Positions 9,032 to 17,913 of a DNA stretch of 64,000 bases are shown in pieces. How positions within the stretch are numbered: position 1 is the stretch's first letter; each line of letters opens with the position of its first letter. Location: assembly GCF_003946655.1 (NCBI RefSeq), contig NZ_RHOV01000003.1, forward strand, positions 62,001 to 126,000. The letters are read 5' to 3'. A program made the translations under genes and the position numbers. The notes under the pieces were generated by a model. It had not been told where the DNA came from. It saw only the letters and a program-made list of their open reading frames with translations, and did no database searches. Source of the DNA: Lapidilactobacillus achengensis. Its GTDB lineage: Bacteria > Bacillota > Bacilli > Lactobacillales > Lactobacillaceae.

Positions 9032-9541
9032 ATGAAAATATCAGTATCTTTAACAGCGCAGGGTTATTTGCCTGACCGCTATGGAAAATATGCTACCGCC
9101 AACGAAATGATTGCTGGCTATCCGATAATCTCACCGGAGATCACCGTCAGTGATGTTCCTGCGGGCACAGCTAGTTTGGCCTTGACCTTGCTGGATTTTG
9201 ACGCGGTGCCTGTTGGTGGATTTGTTTGGATCCACTGGCTGGCCGCCAATTTCGCGCCAGATTTGGCGCGGATCCCCGAGAATGCCAGCCAAATCGGCGG
9301 TGACTTTGTCCAGGGACGTAATAGTACCGCCGGGCGCCTCGTGCATAATTTGGACCCGCGCACCAATCAGCGTTATACTGGACCTCAGCCACCTGATCAA
9401 GATCACCAATATGAACTGACTTTATATGCGTTGCGGGAAACATTGCCGCTGCAAGCTGGTTATTGGTACAACGAATTTAGGCAATTGGCTCAAACACAAG
9501 TGATTACCACGGCTAAATTACTCATTCCTAGTCGCGCTTAA
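9032..9541 (+). CDS. PEBP-family protein (YbhB/YbcL type)
   Basis: The product has 169 aa from the ATG at 9032, which has AAGGAGC six nt upstream; an upstream in-frame start lacks a ribosome site. The PEBP ligand-pocket motifs are recognisable: SPEITVSDVPAGTASLALTLLDFDA, GGFVWIHWLAANF, and the P-rich YTGPQPPDQDHQYELTLYAL. Bacterial members are small cytoplasmic phospho-ligand-binding proteins of poorly known function. The aldo/keto reductase follows 18 bp later and is likely co-transcribed. Confidence 0.9.
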   Translation: MKISVSLTAQGYLPDRYGKYATANEMIAGYPIISPEITVSDVPAGTASLALTLLDFDAVPVGGFVWIHWLAANFAPDLARIPENASQIGGDFVQGRNSTAGRLVHNLDPRTNQRYTGPQPPDQDHQYELTLYALRETLPLQAGYWYNEFRQLAQTQVITTAKLLIPSRA

Positions 9542-9559
9542 TAAGGAGGAACTTATATC

Positions 9560-10477
9560 ATGCGTCAAGTTAGTATTGGTTTAGATAACATCAACGCTTC
9601 AGAAATCGCCCTAGGTCTGATGCGGATCCCCGAGAAGACAACCGCCGAAGTGGTGACCCTTTTGGAAACGGCGGTTGACCACGGCGTCAACTTCTTCGAC
9701 AATGCGGATATTTATGGTGGTGGTGATTCAGAACGTCGCTTTGGCGATGCGCTGGCCGCTTCCTCGATCAACCGCGATGATATTCTCGTGCAAACGAAGG
9801 CGGGCATTGGTCAAAATCAATATGATTTCTCAAAGGCTCATTTAGTCGAAGCGCTCGATGGGAGTCTGGAACGGATGGGCTTGGATCACGTTGACTTCTT
9901 GCTTTTGCACCGGCCGGATGCCTTAATGGAACCAGACGAAATCGCTGACGCCTTCTTCGAAATGCAAAAAGCAGGCAAGGTCCGAGAATTCGGGGTCAGC
10001 AACTTCAACCCATTACAAGTTGAATTGTTGCAACAGGCCGTGGCACAACCATTAGTGATCAACCAGTTACAATTCGGCTTGATGCACACTGGAATGATCG
10101 ACTTTGGCTTCCATACCAACATGGCCGACGCTCGCAGTATTGATCATGACGGTGGCTTGTATGAATATTCGCGCATGAACAACATGACCATCCAGGCTTG
10201 GAGTCCTTACCAATATGGCTTCTTCGAAGGTGTCTTCATCAATAATCCTAAGTTCCCGAAACTGAATGAAATGCTTCAAAAACTTGCCGCGAAATATGAC
10301 AGTAATGTCAATGCGGTGGCAGCGGCTTGGATCTTGCGGCTGCCAACCAGCATGCAAGTCATCGCCGGCACCACCAATCCTCATCGCCTGGCTGAGATCT
10401 GTGAAGCGGATCAAGTGCAATTGACGCGGACAGAATGGTATGATCTCTATTTAGCAGCTGGCAACGATCTGCCTTAA
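9560..10477 (+). CDS. Aldo/keto reductase
   Basis: This 305-aa NADPH-dependent oxidoreductase is a TIM barrel of the YdhF type. The catalytic tetrad is visible: Asp in NFFDNADIYGGG, its Tyr, Lys in VQTKAGI and His in LLLHRPD. The C-terminal cofactor loop includes IAGTTNPHRL. TAAGGAGG precedes the ATG. It follows the PEBP gene closely. It reduces aldehydes or ketones; the physiological substrate is unknown. Confidence 0.92.
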   Translation: MRQVSIGLDNINASEIALGLMRIPEKTTAEVVTLLETAVDHGVNFFDNADIYGGGDSERRFGDALAASSINRDDILVQTKAGIGQNQYDFSKAHLVEALDGSLERMGLDHVDFLLLHRPDALMEPDEIADAFFEMQKAGKVREFGVSNFNPLQVELLQQAVAQPLVINQLQFGLMHTGMIDFGFHTNMADARSIDHDGGLYEYSRMNNMTIQAWSPYQYGFFEGVFINNPKFPKLNEMLQKLAAKYDSNVNAVAAAWILRLPTSMQVIAGTTNPHRLAEICEADQVQLTRTEWYDLYLAAGNDLP

Positions 10478-10618
10478 CCAATAATTTTGGCGATCTTGAA
10501 CGCCTAAGGGTAAATACGCCAACGCGGCACTTTTCCCTTTTATTTCTGCCAAATAAATATTTTTCTTTTATACGCAAAACAAACCGACTACTGCTAACGC
10601 CTGGCCCCTGGTTATTCA

Positions 10619-10658
10619 AACCACCGCGACCAAATTCGTTGGCGGTGGCGGTTTTTTT
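10619..10658 (+). terminator. Weak terminator after the aldo/keto reductase
   Basis: An imperfect stem (AACC..CCAA paired with TTGG..GGTT, several internal mismatches) is followed by seven T residues. The surrounding intergenic stretch 10478-10756 shows nothing else I can identify. Confidence 0.5.
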
Positions 10659-10756
10659 GTGGGCGGCAACCTGCTTGTGACCAGCGCGGAGGCACGTGCC
10701 AGCGCCGTTACCAGCTCGCGGTTGATGGGATTTTAGAAAACAATAAAGCGTTATCT

Positions 10757-10814
10757 TTGACAAGAAAAGTGATTGATTGTATTATTTGTTTAAACAAGTG
10801 ATATTACTTGTTTA
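10757..10814 (+). promoter_or_regulatory. Promoter and palindromic operator of the PTS gene
   Basis: A near-consensus promoter TTGACA (10757-10762), 17-bp spacer, TATTAT (10780-10785) is directly followed by two overlapping inverted repeats: TTGTTTAAACAA and AAACAAGT-GATATT-ACTTGTTT. The position over the transcription start suits a repressor; the GntR protein encoded at 13776 is the obvious candidate, by location only. Confidence 0.75.
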
Positions 10815-10899
10815 ACCCTTTATTCAATTTTTCATCTTTGTTTTCAACATTGCCTTTATTTTTTCTGGTTGGTCGCGTTTATCCCAAGGGGGGAGAAAA

Positions 10900-12357
10900 A
10901 TGGCCCAAAATTTACAACCTGCGGCAACAGCGATTGTTGCGGCAATCGGCGGGCGTGCCAATATTGAACTACTGACTCACTGTGTTACCCGTCTGCGTTT
11001 TGTACTAAAGGATGAGAGCAAGGTCGATGAGACGGCGCTCAAGAATGTTGATCTGGTCAAGGGCTGCTTTAAAGCCGGGGGGCAATTCCAAGTAGTGATC
11101 GGCCCAGGTCTAGTTGATAAACTGTTCGATGTTGTTCAACAACAAACGGGACTGCAACAAGCGGACAAGGAAGAATTGAAGAAAGTTGAGGAATCCAAAG
11201 AGAACTTTCTCCAACGTGGTCTCAAAATTTTCTCTGATGTTTTCATTCCGTTGCTGCCAGCAATCGTTGGTGCCGGGATTTTGCTGGGTGTCGGCAATAT
11301 TTTGACCGCTTCTGGGATTTTTGGACCAAAGGCGCTGGTGGTGACCTACCCGCAAATCAAAGGTCTGGCTGATATGATCCTGATGGTGGCCAATACCGCC
11401 TTCACCTATATTCCCGTGTTAGTCGCCTGGTCCGCAACCAAGCGTTTCGGTGGAAATCCGATGCTAGGGATCTTGCTAGGATTGGTGTTGATCAACGCTG
11501 ATCTGCTGACCGGCACACAAATGGCCAGTGTCATCTCAGGCGCGGTCAAGCCAGAATACTGGAACATTTTCGGCCTGAACATTATGAAATTAGGCTACCA
11601 AAACTCTGTGCTGCCACCATTAGTTGCTTCCTGGGTGCTGGTGTTCCTAGAGAAGTGGTTGAAGAAGGTCGTTCCGGATGTGCTCCAATTGATCGTGGTC
11701 GCGCCAGTAGCGATCTTGATCACCTCATTCTTGACTTTCTTGGTCATTGGACCAGTCATGAACCAAATCGCCACTTGGATCACCGATGGCGTCATGGCGT
11801 TGTTCAACGCTAGCCCGATCTTAGCGGGGTTACTGTTCGGTCTATTGTGGGAGCCGCTGGTTGTCACGGGGATGCACTATGCCTTTATCGCCGTCAATAT
11901 CCAACTGATCGCTTCCACGCAACAAAGCTCGATGCTGGCGATCATTACCATCGTCTGTGTCGCTGAAGCTGGCGCCGACTTTGCCATGGCGATGCTGGCC
12001 CGGAACAAGAAACAAAAGAGTATCGCCGTTTCCGCAGGGACTTCTGCGCTACTCGGTGTCACAGAACCATCTATGTTTGGGGTCACGATCCCGGCCAGAT
12101 ATCCTTTTATTTGCTCGATCGCGACCGCTGGATTAGCTGGCGCCATGATCATGGTCTTCAAAGAGTACGCGGTCTCCTTAGGACCAAGCGGCCCATTATC
12201 CTTCGTGATCATTCCGGCGCAGTTCTGGCCATGGCATTATCTGATCATGGCTGGTGCCTTCGTTATTTCCCTAGGAACCACCTATGCTTACGGACGCGTT
12301 TTAGCCCGGAGAACTGTGACTGAGGAAGACACGATCCCGGCGGAGGAACAGATTTAA
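10900..12357 (+). CDS. PTS sugar transporter EIIBC, glucose/sucrose superfamily
   Basis: This 485-aa membrane protein begins with an EIIB domain (about residues 1-85) whose phospho-accepting Cys28 lies in LTHCVTRLRF. It continues with an EIIC domain of about ten membrane segments that includes the family motif GVTEPSMFGV. No EIIA domain is present, so it must borrow one from elsewhere. It imports a sugar, probably a glucoside such as sucrose, trehalose or a MurNAc-type sugar, with phosphorylation. GGGGGAG precedes the ATG. The SGNH esterase gene follows 34 bp later in the same operon, hinting that the sugar may be acylated. Confidence 0.88.
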   Translation: MAQNLQPAATAIVAAIGGRANIELLTHCVTRLRFVLKDESKVDETALKNVDLVKGCFKAGGQFQVVIGPGLVDKLFDVVQQQTGLQQADKEELKKVEESKENFLQRGLKIFSDVFIPLLPAIVGAGILLGVGNILTASGIFGPKALVVTYPQIKGLADMILMVANTAFTYIPVLVAWSATKRFGGNPMLGILLGLVLINADLLTGTQMASVISGAVKPEYWNIFGLNIMKLGYQNSVLPPLVASWVLVFLEKWLKKVVPDVLQLIVVAPVAILITSFLTFLVIGPVMNQIATWITDGVMALFNASPILAGLLFGLLWEPLVVTGMHYAFIAVNIQLIASTQQSSMLAIITIVCVAEAGADFAMAMLARNKKQKSIAVSAGTSALLGVTEPSMFGVTIPARYPFICSIATAGLAGAMIMVFKEYAVSLGPSGPLSFVIIPAQFWPWHYLIMAGAFVISLGTTYAYGRVLARRTVTEEDTIPAEEQI

Positions 12358-12391
12358 GCCGACCACCCTGGACCCTCAAGGAGGTGAGTAG

Positions 12392-13510
12392 ATGCCGCAA
12401 ACAATTGTTTGGAAACATCTCTTTTCAAATTTCCACAACTTAGCGTATCGGCCAGTGCCACAACAGATCACGTGCTATCAACACAATGTCTCGGGGGAGG
12501 AATTGCGTGTTGAGCTCAATAATCGCTTCGATGAGGTTCCCTTACAAATCAAGGGCTTGCAGATCGCGGCTACCCCGGATCTCAAGGATGCCGTCAACCT
12601 CACGTTCAACGGTCAACGCCAGGCTCTGGTTGACGCCGGACGAACCTTGTGGAGTGACCCTGTTCATTTTCCCATTCGGGCGGGGCAACCATTCTACTTG
12701 GCGCTGCAGGCGACTAATACGCGCAACCGCATCAACTCCTTGGCCAGTACATTGGCCCACTACTTGGTCAATGTGACCAGCGCCACGAATTTGCTGGAGC
12801 GCAACTACTTCTATGGTGTGGACAATATTCAAGTGACCACGGCACAACCACGGCGAACCGTCGCGTTCTTCGGTGATTCGCTGGTCAATCAAGGCTTGTT
12901 CACCAGCGCCTTGACGCAACAACTCTATCAGAATTATCCCAATCAAATCACCACGTTCAACGCGGGCATTTCCGGCAATCGCCTGTTACGCGCCGGTGAC
13001 TCGCAATCGCCATGGAATGACAGTTTCGGCCCAGCTGGTAAGGAACGCTTCATGTGTGATGTGCTCTGTAGCTGTCCCGATGTGGTGGTGTTTCTCGAAG
13101 GGGTCAATGACTTGTTCCATCCTGGTGCCGGCGCGCCACCAAGCGAACTGCCGACCGCGGCTGAGCTGATCGGGGGGATCAGCCAGCTTTATCAGGTTTG
13201 TCAACGTCGTGGGGTCAGTTTCATTCCTTTGACGATCACGCCATTCAAGGGCGCCCGCAATTTCGAAGTGAGTTCCTGGACACCGGCGAAAGAAGCGATT
13301 CGACAAACCGTCAATCGCTACCTGCTCACCTTACCCAATGCTTTCGACTTAGCGCACCAAGTTGCCCTGAATTCAGATGTGACCACCTTGGCGCCAGCCT
13401 ATGATTGTGGCGATCACCTGCACTTCTCACCTAGCGGCGCCACGAAAATCGGACAGTTATTAGCCCAAGAATTGGCGCCAACATTGGTCAAGCGCTGTCA
13501 AGAAGATTAG
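12392..13510 (+). CDS. SGNH/GDSL hydrolase, two-domain
   Basis: The 372-aa protein has no signal peptide. An N-terminal beta-rich domain (about residues 1-150) precedes an SGNH hydrolase domain with all four blocks: Ser163 in FFGDSLVNQG, Gly/Asn in GISGNRLL, Asn in LEGVNDL, and the Asp-His pair in DHLHFSPSG. Relatives are esterases that deacylate carbohydrates. Downstream of the PTS gene it would act on the imported, phosphorylated sugar in the cytoplasm. That role is inferred. AAGGAGG precedes the ATG. Confidence 0.88.
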   Translation: MPQTIVWKHLFSNFHNLAYRPVPQQITCYQHNVSGEELRVELNNRFDEVPLQIKGLQIAATPDLKDAVNLTFNGQRQALVDAGRTLWSDPVHFPIRAGQPFYLALQATNTRNRINSLASTLAHYLVNVTSATNLLERNYFYGVDNIQVTTAQPRRTVAFFGDSLVNQGLFTSALTQQLYQNYPNQITTFNAGISGNRLLRAGDSQSPWNDSFGPAGKERFMCDVLCSCPDVVVFLEGVNDLFHPGAGAPPSELPTAAELIGGISQLYQVCQRRGVSFIPLTITPFKGARNFEVSSWTPAKEAIRQTVNRYLLTLPNAFDLAHQVALNSDVTTLAPAYDCGDHLHFSPSGATKIGQLLAQELAPTLVKRCQED

Positions 13511-13517
13511 GGTTGTT

Positions 13518-13563
13518 AACCCAGCTTTCCCGGTAAAATACCATTTTTCCGGGGAGCTGGGTT
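13518..13563 (+). terminator. Hairpin after the PTS-SGNH operon
   Basis: A stem of about 15 bp (AACCCAGCTTTCCCGG / CCGGGGAGCTGGGTT) with one mismatch has only three T residues after it. It probably ends the operon or stabilises its 3' end. Confidence 0.6.
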
Positions 13564-13775
13564 TCAACGTTCCTAAATAAATAACTGATTTTTAGCGCGA
13601 ACGTAACTAGACACCAAATTCAGGCAATGTTATCATGATTTATTGATTGGAACCACTTACTTTTTGTTAAATATGGTTTTCGTGGCGGCCCAGTGGCTTG
13701 GCGCACGGGGCGAATGACGTTGGCTGGTCCGATCAAGCGATTCAATTCAAATAAACGCATAAAGGATGATTTAGA

Positions 13776-14501
13776 ATGGCGGCAAGGAAATTTCATCACA
13801 TTTATCAAGAACTGGAACAGCGGATCAACACGGGAGTCTACCAAGATACCCTACCAACAGAAAGTGTCTTGACCCAAGAGTTCCAAACCAGTCGAAACAC
13901 GATTCGGCGCGCGATCGCCTTACTCAGCGACCGTGGCTATGTTTATAGTGTTAAAGGCAGTGGTGTGGTGATCCTGGAATCGTTCAACGGTCCCCGTTGG
14001 TCTTTCGGCGCCCGCGGTTTCAACGGTTTACGGGCTATCAAAGAAAGCAACCACTTAATGGCGACAACCGAAATCGCGAATTTCAAGAAGATCATTGTTA
14101 CCGCGGAGAACGCCCCCGAACTTCCTTTTGAGATCGACGAGGTTCTTTATCTGGTTGATCGGATTCGTGTGTTTGATGGGCATCCGATGATTTGGGACCA
14201 CAGTTTCTTCCGGGCCGATCAAGTCCCGGCCCTTTCCAAGCAAATCGTTGCTGGGTCGATCTACGACTACTTTCGCAAAGAAAAATTCAAGATCATCGCG
14301 GCTAAGCGGAGTTTCACGGTCATGCCGGCGACACCAGACGATTACGCTTATCTTGAACTGGGCAGCTACAATTGCGTTGGCGTAATGGAGGACCTGGTTT
14401 TCAGCGAAAATGGGTTAATGTTTGAATACACCCAAAGTCGCTTTATTCCTGATCGCTTCAGCCTGAGTTACTTTGACCAAGATAATGGTCAGCCTGATTA
14501 A
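13776..14501 (+). CDS. GntR/HutC-family transcriptional regulator
   Basis: The 241-aa protein has an N-terminal winged helix (about residues 5-70; LPTESVLTQEFQTSRNTIRR is the recognition region). Its C-terminal UTRA effector-binding domain covers about 95-235. AAGGATGA precedes the ATG. Its position after the PTS-SGNH operon, and the palindrome at that operon's promoter, suggest local repression relieved by a sugar phosphate; this is an inference. Confidence 0.9.
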   Translation: MAARKFHHIYQELEQRINTGVYQDTLPTESVLTQEFQTSRNTIRRAIALLSDRGYVYSVKGSGVVILESFNGPRWSFGARGFNGLRAIKESNHLMATTEIANFKKIIVTAENAPELPFEIDEVLYLVDRIRVFDGHPMIWDHSFFRADQVPALSKQIVAGSIYDYFRKEKFKIIAAKRSFTVMPATPDDYAYLELGSYNCVGVMEDLVFSENGLMFEYTQSRFIPDRFSLSYFDQDNGQPD

Positions 14502-14578
14502 ACTAGACTAAGCCGGTCTGGCCTAGAATCGACTGGACTGAGATCGGCCGGACTAGAATCGAACGGGCTGGAATCGGC
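14501..14578. repeat. Short degenerate tandem repeats
   Basis: About five degenerate units of 14-20 bp occur in a row, with a core near GGACTAGAATCGGC. They lie directly after the GntR stop codon. They are not coding. Confidence 0.55.
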
Positions 14579-14646
14579 AGATAAACGGATAGCCCTCCCC
14601 GGCCGCGTAACCACGCAAGCCAGCCCACCGGCGAGCAACAAAAAAA

Positions 14647-14752
14647 GTCTAGAACTCCTGGTGTGAAATCATCTTTCGGCACCAAAAATTCTAGACCCAA
14701 AAAAAGGACTGTTTTCCCCACTTGCTAAATAATCGGGAAACAGTCCTTTTTA
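14647..14752. terminator. Two convergent terminator hairpins
   Basis: The first hairpin pairs GTCTAGAA with TTCTAGAC around an inner TGGTG/CACCA stem (14647-14698). The second (14701-14752) pairs AAAAAGGACTGTTTTCCC with its exact complement, giving A- and T-tracts on both sides, so it should stop both the GntR transcript (plus) and the MATE operon (minus). Confidence 0.9.
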
Positions 14753-14761
14753 GTTTTAAAA

Positions 14762-16135
14762 TTAAGGTAAGGTTCGGGTCAAATCATTCTGCTGCTCGGG
14801 CTCTCGTTCCAAGCTGCGCAAATGCCGCATCGTTCGCACGTACGAACTGATCAGAACCAGGAGCGACCCGATCCAGGCCAGTGGATTTGCCATACTGGCG
14901 CCGGCAAAGCCAAATAGGCGAATTAACACTAACCCGGCAAAGGCCCGCATCAGTAACTCCATGATCCCCGCTAAAGTCGGCACCAAACTTTGACCTAGGC
15001 CCTGCAAGGTATACCGAACCACGAACAGGATCGCCAGCAGCCAATAGAGACTGCTATTGAAGTGGAAATAAGTTTGCGCCGTGGCGGTTACGACGGGCTG
15101 GCCGTTGCCAATGAATAGATTAACTAAGGGGCGGCCGAAGTAAATAATCAGCAAGCCGGTCAAGCCTGAGAAAAGCACCGAAACCAGCAACGTTTGCCGT
15201 ACCCCTGTCCGAATCCGACCGAATTCACGAGCGCCTAAGTTTTGCGCGGCGAAGGTGGCCATCGTCACCCCAAACGACATGGCTGGCATGGTCGCCAATC
15301 CATCGATACGCCCAGCCGCGGTATACGCCGCAACCGCGTTTGAGCCTAAGGTATTCAGCATCAATTGCAAGATCACCTGTCCCAGCGCAATGATTGAAGA
15401 TTGAAAACCCATTGGCAGGCCTAAGCGTAAATGATCTTTGATCTCTTGTAAGGAGATTTTGAAATCACTCCGATGAATCTGGAGCAACGGAAAACGACGA
15501 TAAATGTATAACAAACACAAAACGGCCGAAATAAGCTCGGCCAACAGCGTCGCGGAAGACGCGCCCGCGATGCCCCACTTAAAGACCACGATAAACAATA
15601 ATTCCAAGCCAATGTTGATAACGCAGGCGATCACCAGAAAGACTAACGGTGTGCGGCTATCCCCCATGGCGCGGATCATATTGGCAAACAGGTTGTAAGC
15701 GACAATAATAAAGATCCCGGCAAACTGGATCACCAAAAACGTGTAAGAATCATTGATGATATCCGCCGGCGTTTGCATCAGTCGTAGGATCTGTCCACAA
15801 AACGTCATACTGATCGCCGACAAAATCGCAGAAAGTCCCGCGCTGATCACGATGCTTGTCGCGAAACTGCGCTTGATCCCCTTGAAATCGCCGGCACCAT
15901 AGCGGCGAGCGGCAATGATTGCAAAGCCATTGGTCGCTCCTTGCGCGATCCCGATGATCAGAAACGACAAACTCCCAGTCGCCCCTACCGCCGCTAAGGC
16001 CTTCACCCCAATCGTGCGCCCAACAATGATCGTATCAGATAAGGTATAGACCTGCTGGAAAATATTACCGATCAGCAGCGGAATCGTGAAGTAGATAATC
16101 TGTTTAATCGGTTTGCCTTTTGTTAAATCGTGCAA
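14762..16135 (-). CDS. MATE-family efflux transporter
   Basis: This membrane protein of about 457 aa has twelve hydrophobic segments and the two-fold MATE pattern (GNIFQQVYTLSDTIIVGR near the N-terminus, AYTAAGRIDGLATMP in the second half). I place the start at TTG 16135, six nt after AGGGGGA. The longer frame to 16339 reads antisense through the Gly-rich tail of the TPM gene and is not real. MATE proteins export drugs or metabolites using a Na+ or H+ gradient. It follows the TPM gene by 25 bp. Confidence 0.9.
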   Translation of the reverse strand: MHDLTKGKPIKQIIYFTIPLLIGNIFQQVYTLSDTIIVGRTIGVKALAAVGATGSLSFLIIGIAQGATNGFAIIAARRYGAGDFKGIKRSFATSIVISAGLSAILSAISMTFCGQILRLMQTPADIINDSYTFLVIQFAGIFIIVAYNLFANMIRAMGDSRTPLVFLVIACVINIGLELLFIVVFKWGIAGASSATLLAELISAVLCLLYIYRRFPLLQIHRSDFKISLQEIKDHLRLGLPMGFQSSIIALGQVILQLMLNTLGSNAVAAYTAAGRIDGLATMPAMSFGVTMATFAAQNLGAREFGRIRTGVRQTLLVSVLFSGLTGLLIIYFGRPLVNLFIGNGQPVVTATAQTYFHFNSSLYWLLAILFVVRYTLQGLGQSLVPTLAGIMELLMRAFAGLVLIRLFGFAGASMANPLAWIGSLLVLISSYVRTMRHLRSLEREPEQQNDLTRTLP

Positions 16136-16160
16136 AATAAATCCCCCTAGAACCCCTTGG

Positions 16161-16997
16161 CTAAATCGATGCGCCGCCACCGCCTGATGAGCCGCCGCCA
16201 CCGGAGAACCCACCACCGGAACCGCCGCCAAAACCACCGCCGCCACCGAAGCCGCCACGATTATTATGATTGCCCGAACCGAGTAAGGCCCAAAGCCACC
16301 ACATACCGCCACCGCCACGACCACCGCGGCCGCCGCCACCCATGAGGAAAATCACCGCGACAACGATCACGATGATCGTCCACAGATGGTCGCTCCAATC
16401 GCCGGTAGTGCTTTGTTGCTGGCGCAGTTGTTGGTACTCTTGATTCGTCAGAGTATTCTTGTCTTTTTTAAAATCGTACTTCTTGTCGATCACGGTTGCA
16501 ACACTATTGAAGACTTGCTGCAAACCTTGATTGATTTGCGCTGGGTCGCTCGACTTCAACTTGCTTTTGGATTTCTGCAAGATCCGACCGGAAAGCGCAT
16601 CCGTCAATTCACCCTCGAGGCCATAACCAACTTCGATGCGCACATTACGCTGGCCATTATTGACCGCATACAGAATCAGAACGCCGTTATCTTGACTCCT
16701 CTGACCTAGACCCCATTTGGTGAACAGGTCCGGCGCGTAGCTGTCAATACTATCGCCATCCGTACTTTTAATGACGGCCAACATGATCTGGGGTCGTTGC
16801 GTTGAGGCCGCATAAACCGCATTCTTCTGGGTTACTAATGATTTTGTGGCCGTTGTCAGCACACCAACCTGGTCATAATAATTCTGATCAGGGTTCGCCG
16901 GTAGCGCCGCCGCAACTGAGCTAGCCGGTAATAACCAGTAGAACAAGCCCAATAAAACAAGCGTGAATAACCCTGAAAATTTAAACTGTCGCGCCAT
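16161..16997 (-). CDS. TPM-domain membrane protein with Gly-rich tail (YgcG type)
   Basis: The product has 278 aa from the ATG at 16997, which has GGAG just upstream; a start at 17024 overlapping lemA is possible but has no ribosome site. It has an N-terminal signal or membrane segment and a TPM domain (about residues 35-165, YYDQVGVLT...WGLGQRSQDNGVLILYAV...VGYGLEGELTD). A second membrane segment and a Gly/Ser-rich C-terminal tail (about 75 residues) follow. It is paired with lemA, as is common. The domain has been linked to photosystem repair in plants; the role in bacteria is unclear. Confidence 0.88.
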   Translation of the reverse strand: MARQFKFSGLFTLVLLGLFYWLLPASSVAAALPANPDQNYYDQVGVLTTATKSLVTQKNAVYAASTQRPQIMLAVIKSTDGDSIDSYAPDLFTKWGLGQRSQDNGVLILYAVNNGQRNVRIEVGYGLEGELTDALSGRILQKSKSKLKSSDPAQINQGLQQVFNSVATVIDKKYDFKKDKNTLTNQEYQQLRQQQSTTGDWSDHLWTIIVIVVAVIFLMGGGGRGGRGGGGMWWLWALLGSGNHNNRGGFGGGGGFGGGSGGGFSGGGGSSGGGGASI

Positions 16998-17016
16998 CTT
17001 GCTCCGCGCGCTCACC

Positions 17017-17598
17017 CTAGTCATCTAAATCAACGACCGGGGCTTTGCTGGCATTCGTATCAGCTTTGAAGTAAGTCTTCTTTTCAAAGCCCATCATTCC
17101 CGCCATCAGATTCTTAGGAAAAGTAGCAACTGACTTATTATAAGCTTCTATCGCTTGATTGTAACGCCGTCTTTCTACTGAAATTCGATTTTCTGAACCT
17201 TCCAACTGCGTCATCAAAGTTTGCACATTTTCATTGGATTGTAGCTTGGGATAATTCTCGCCAATCACGCTGACCAAGGTGCCAACAGATTGGTCTAATT
17301 GGGCGTTAGCCTTGATCTTCTCACTAGTGGTGCTAGCGCTGCCATAAGCTTTCCGCGCTGTGGCGATTTCACTGAAGACCTTATCTTCGTGCTTCATGCT
17401 CCCTTTGACCGCGTTGACCAAGTTGGGGATCAAGTCATAACGCCGTTGTAGCACCGTTTCAACTTGGCTCCACTGAGACTCGACCGCCTGTTCAGATTTA
17501 ACCAGACTGTTGTACATGCCGACCACAATGCCGATCAGCACAACTAGTCCAATCACTAGACCAATTAGCCACCCTTGTTTTGTTTTATTTTTCTTCAT
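17017..17598 (-). CDS. lemA: LemA-family protein
   Basis: The product has 193 aa from the ATG at 17598. One N-terminal membrane helix (about residues 9-28) is followed by a helical LemA domain with the conserved EQAVESQWSQVETVLQRRYD and NLVNAVKG segments and FPKNLMAGMMGF near the end. The family is membrane-anchored with most of the protein outside; its function is unknown. It is first in the LemA-TPM-MATE operon. Confidence 0.92.
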   Translation of the reverse strand: MKKNKTKQGWLIGLVIGLVVLIGIVVGMYNSLVKSEQAVESQWSQVETVLQRRYDLIPNLVNAVKGSMKHEDKVFSEIATARKAYGSASTTSEKIKANAQLDQSVGTLVSVIGENYPKLQSNENVQTLMTQLEGSENRISVERRRYNQAIEAYNKSVATFPKNLMAGMMGFEKKTYFKADTNASKAPVVDLDD

Positions 17599-17814
17599 TA
17601 GATAAATTCCTCTCCGTAATTGAGCAAATCCAGTATTAATGTCATGTATCATATTTTAGCATGTAACTGTAAAAAAGAAAGCGGTTTGCCCGAATAATTA
17701 AGGATACTTTAATCCATAAAAAAGCGCCAGCTTACCTTCCAGCCTAACCGTTACGCTTAATTGTAACGGCGTTATGGCGATTTTCAAAAGCCTTAAAGTT
17801 GCCGCCTGACGAAA

Positions 17815-17848
17815 CAAAAAAAGCCGAGAACGATTGTGTCCTCGGCTT
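17815..17848 (-). terminator. Terminator of the aminotransferase-dehydrogenase operon
   Basis: On the minus strand the stem AAGCCGAG / CTCGGCTT is followed by seven T residues. Confidence 0.88.
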
Positions 17849-17868
17849 GGGTATGACCATTTAAAAAC

Positions 17869-17907
17869 AGAGTGCGGAGCGTAACGGATTGACTTCTGTG
17901 CTTAGTT
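17869..17907. repeat. Relic of the side module of the structured repeat family
   Basis: Two short blocks, AAACAGAGTGCG and GACTTCTGTGCTTAG, match the side module of element A (about 4801-4910), with the middle missing. It lies next to the dehydrogenase stop codon. The match is too short to be sure. Confidence 0.4.
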
Positions 17908-17913
17908 AGGTTG

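Noticed and set aside
16136-16339. N-terminal extension of the MATE frame
   Set aside because: It is the antisense of the Gly-rich tail of the TPM gene; the real start has a strong ribosome site at TTG 16135.
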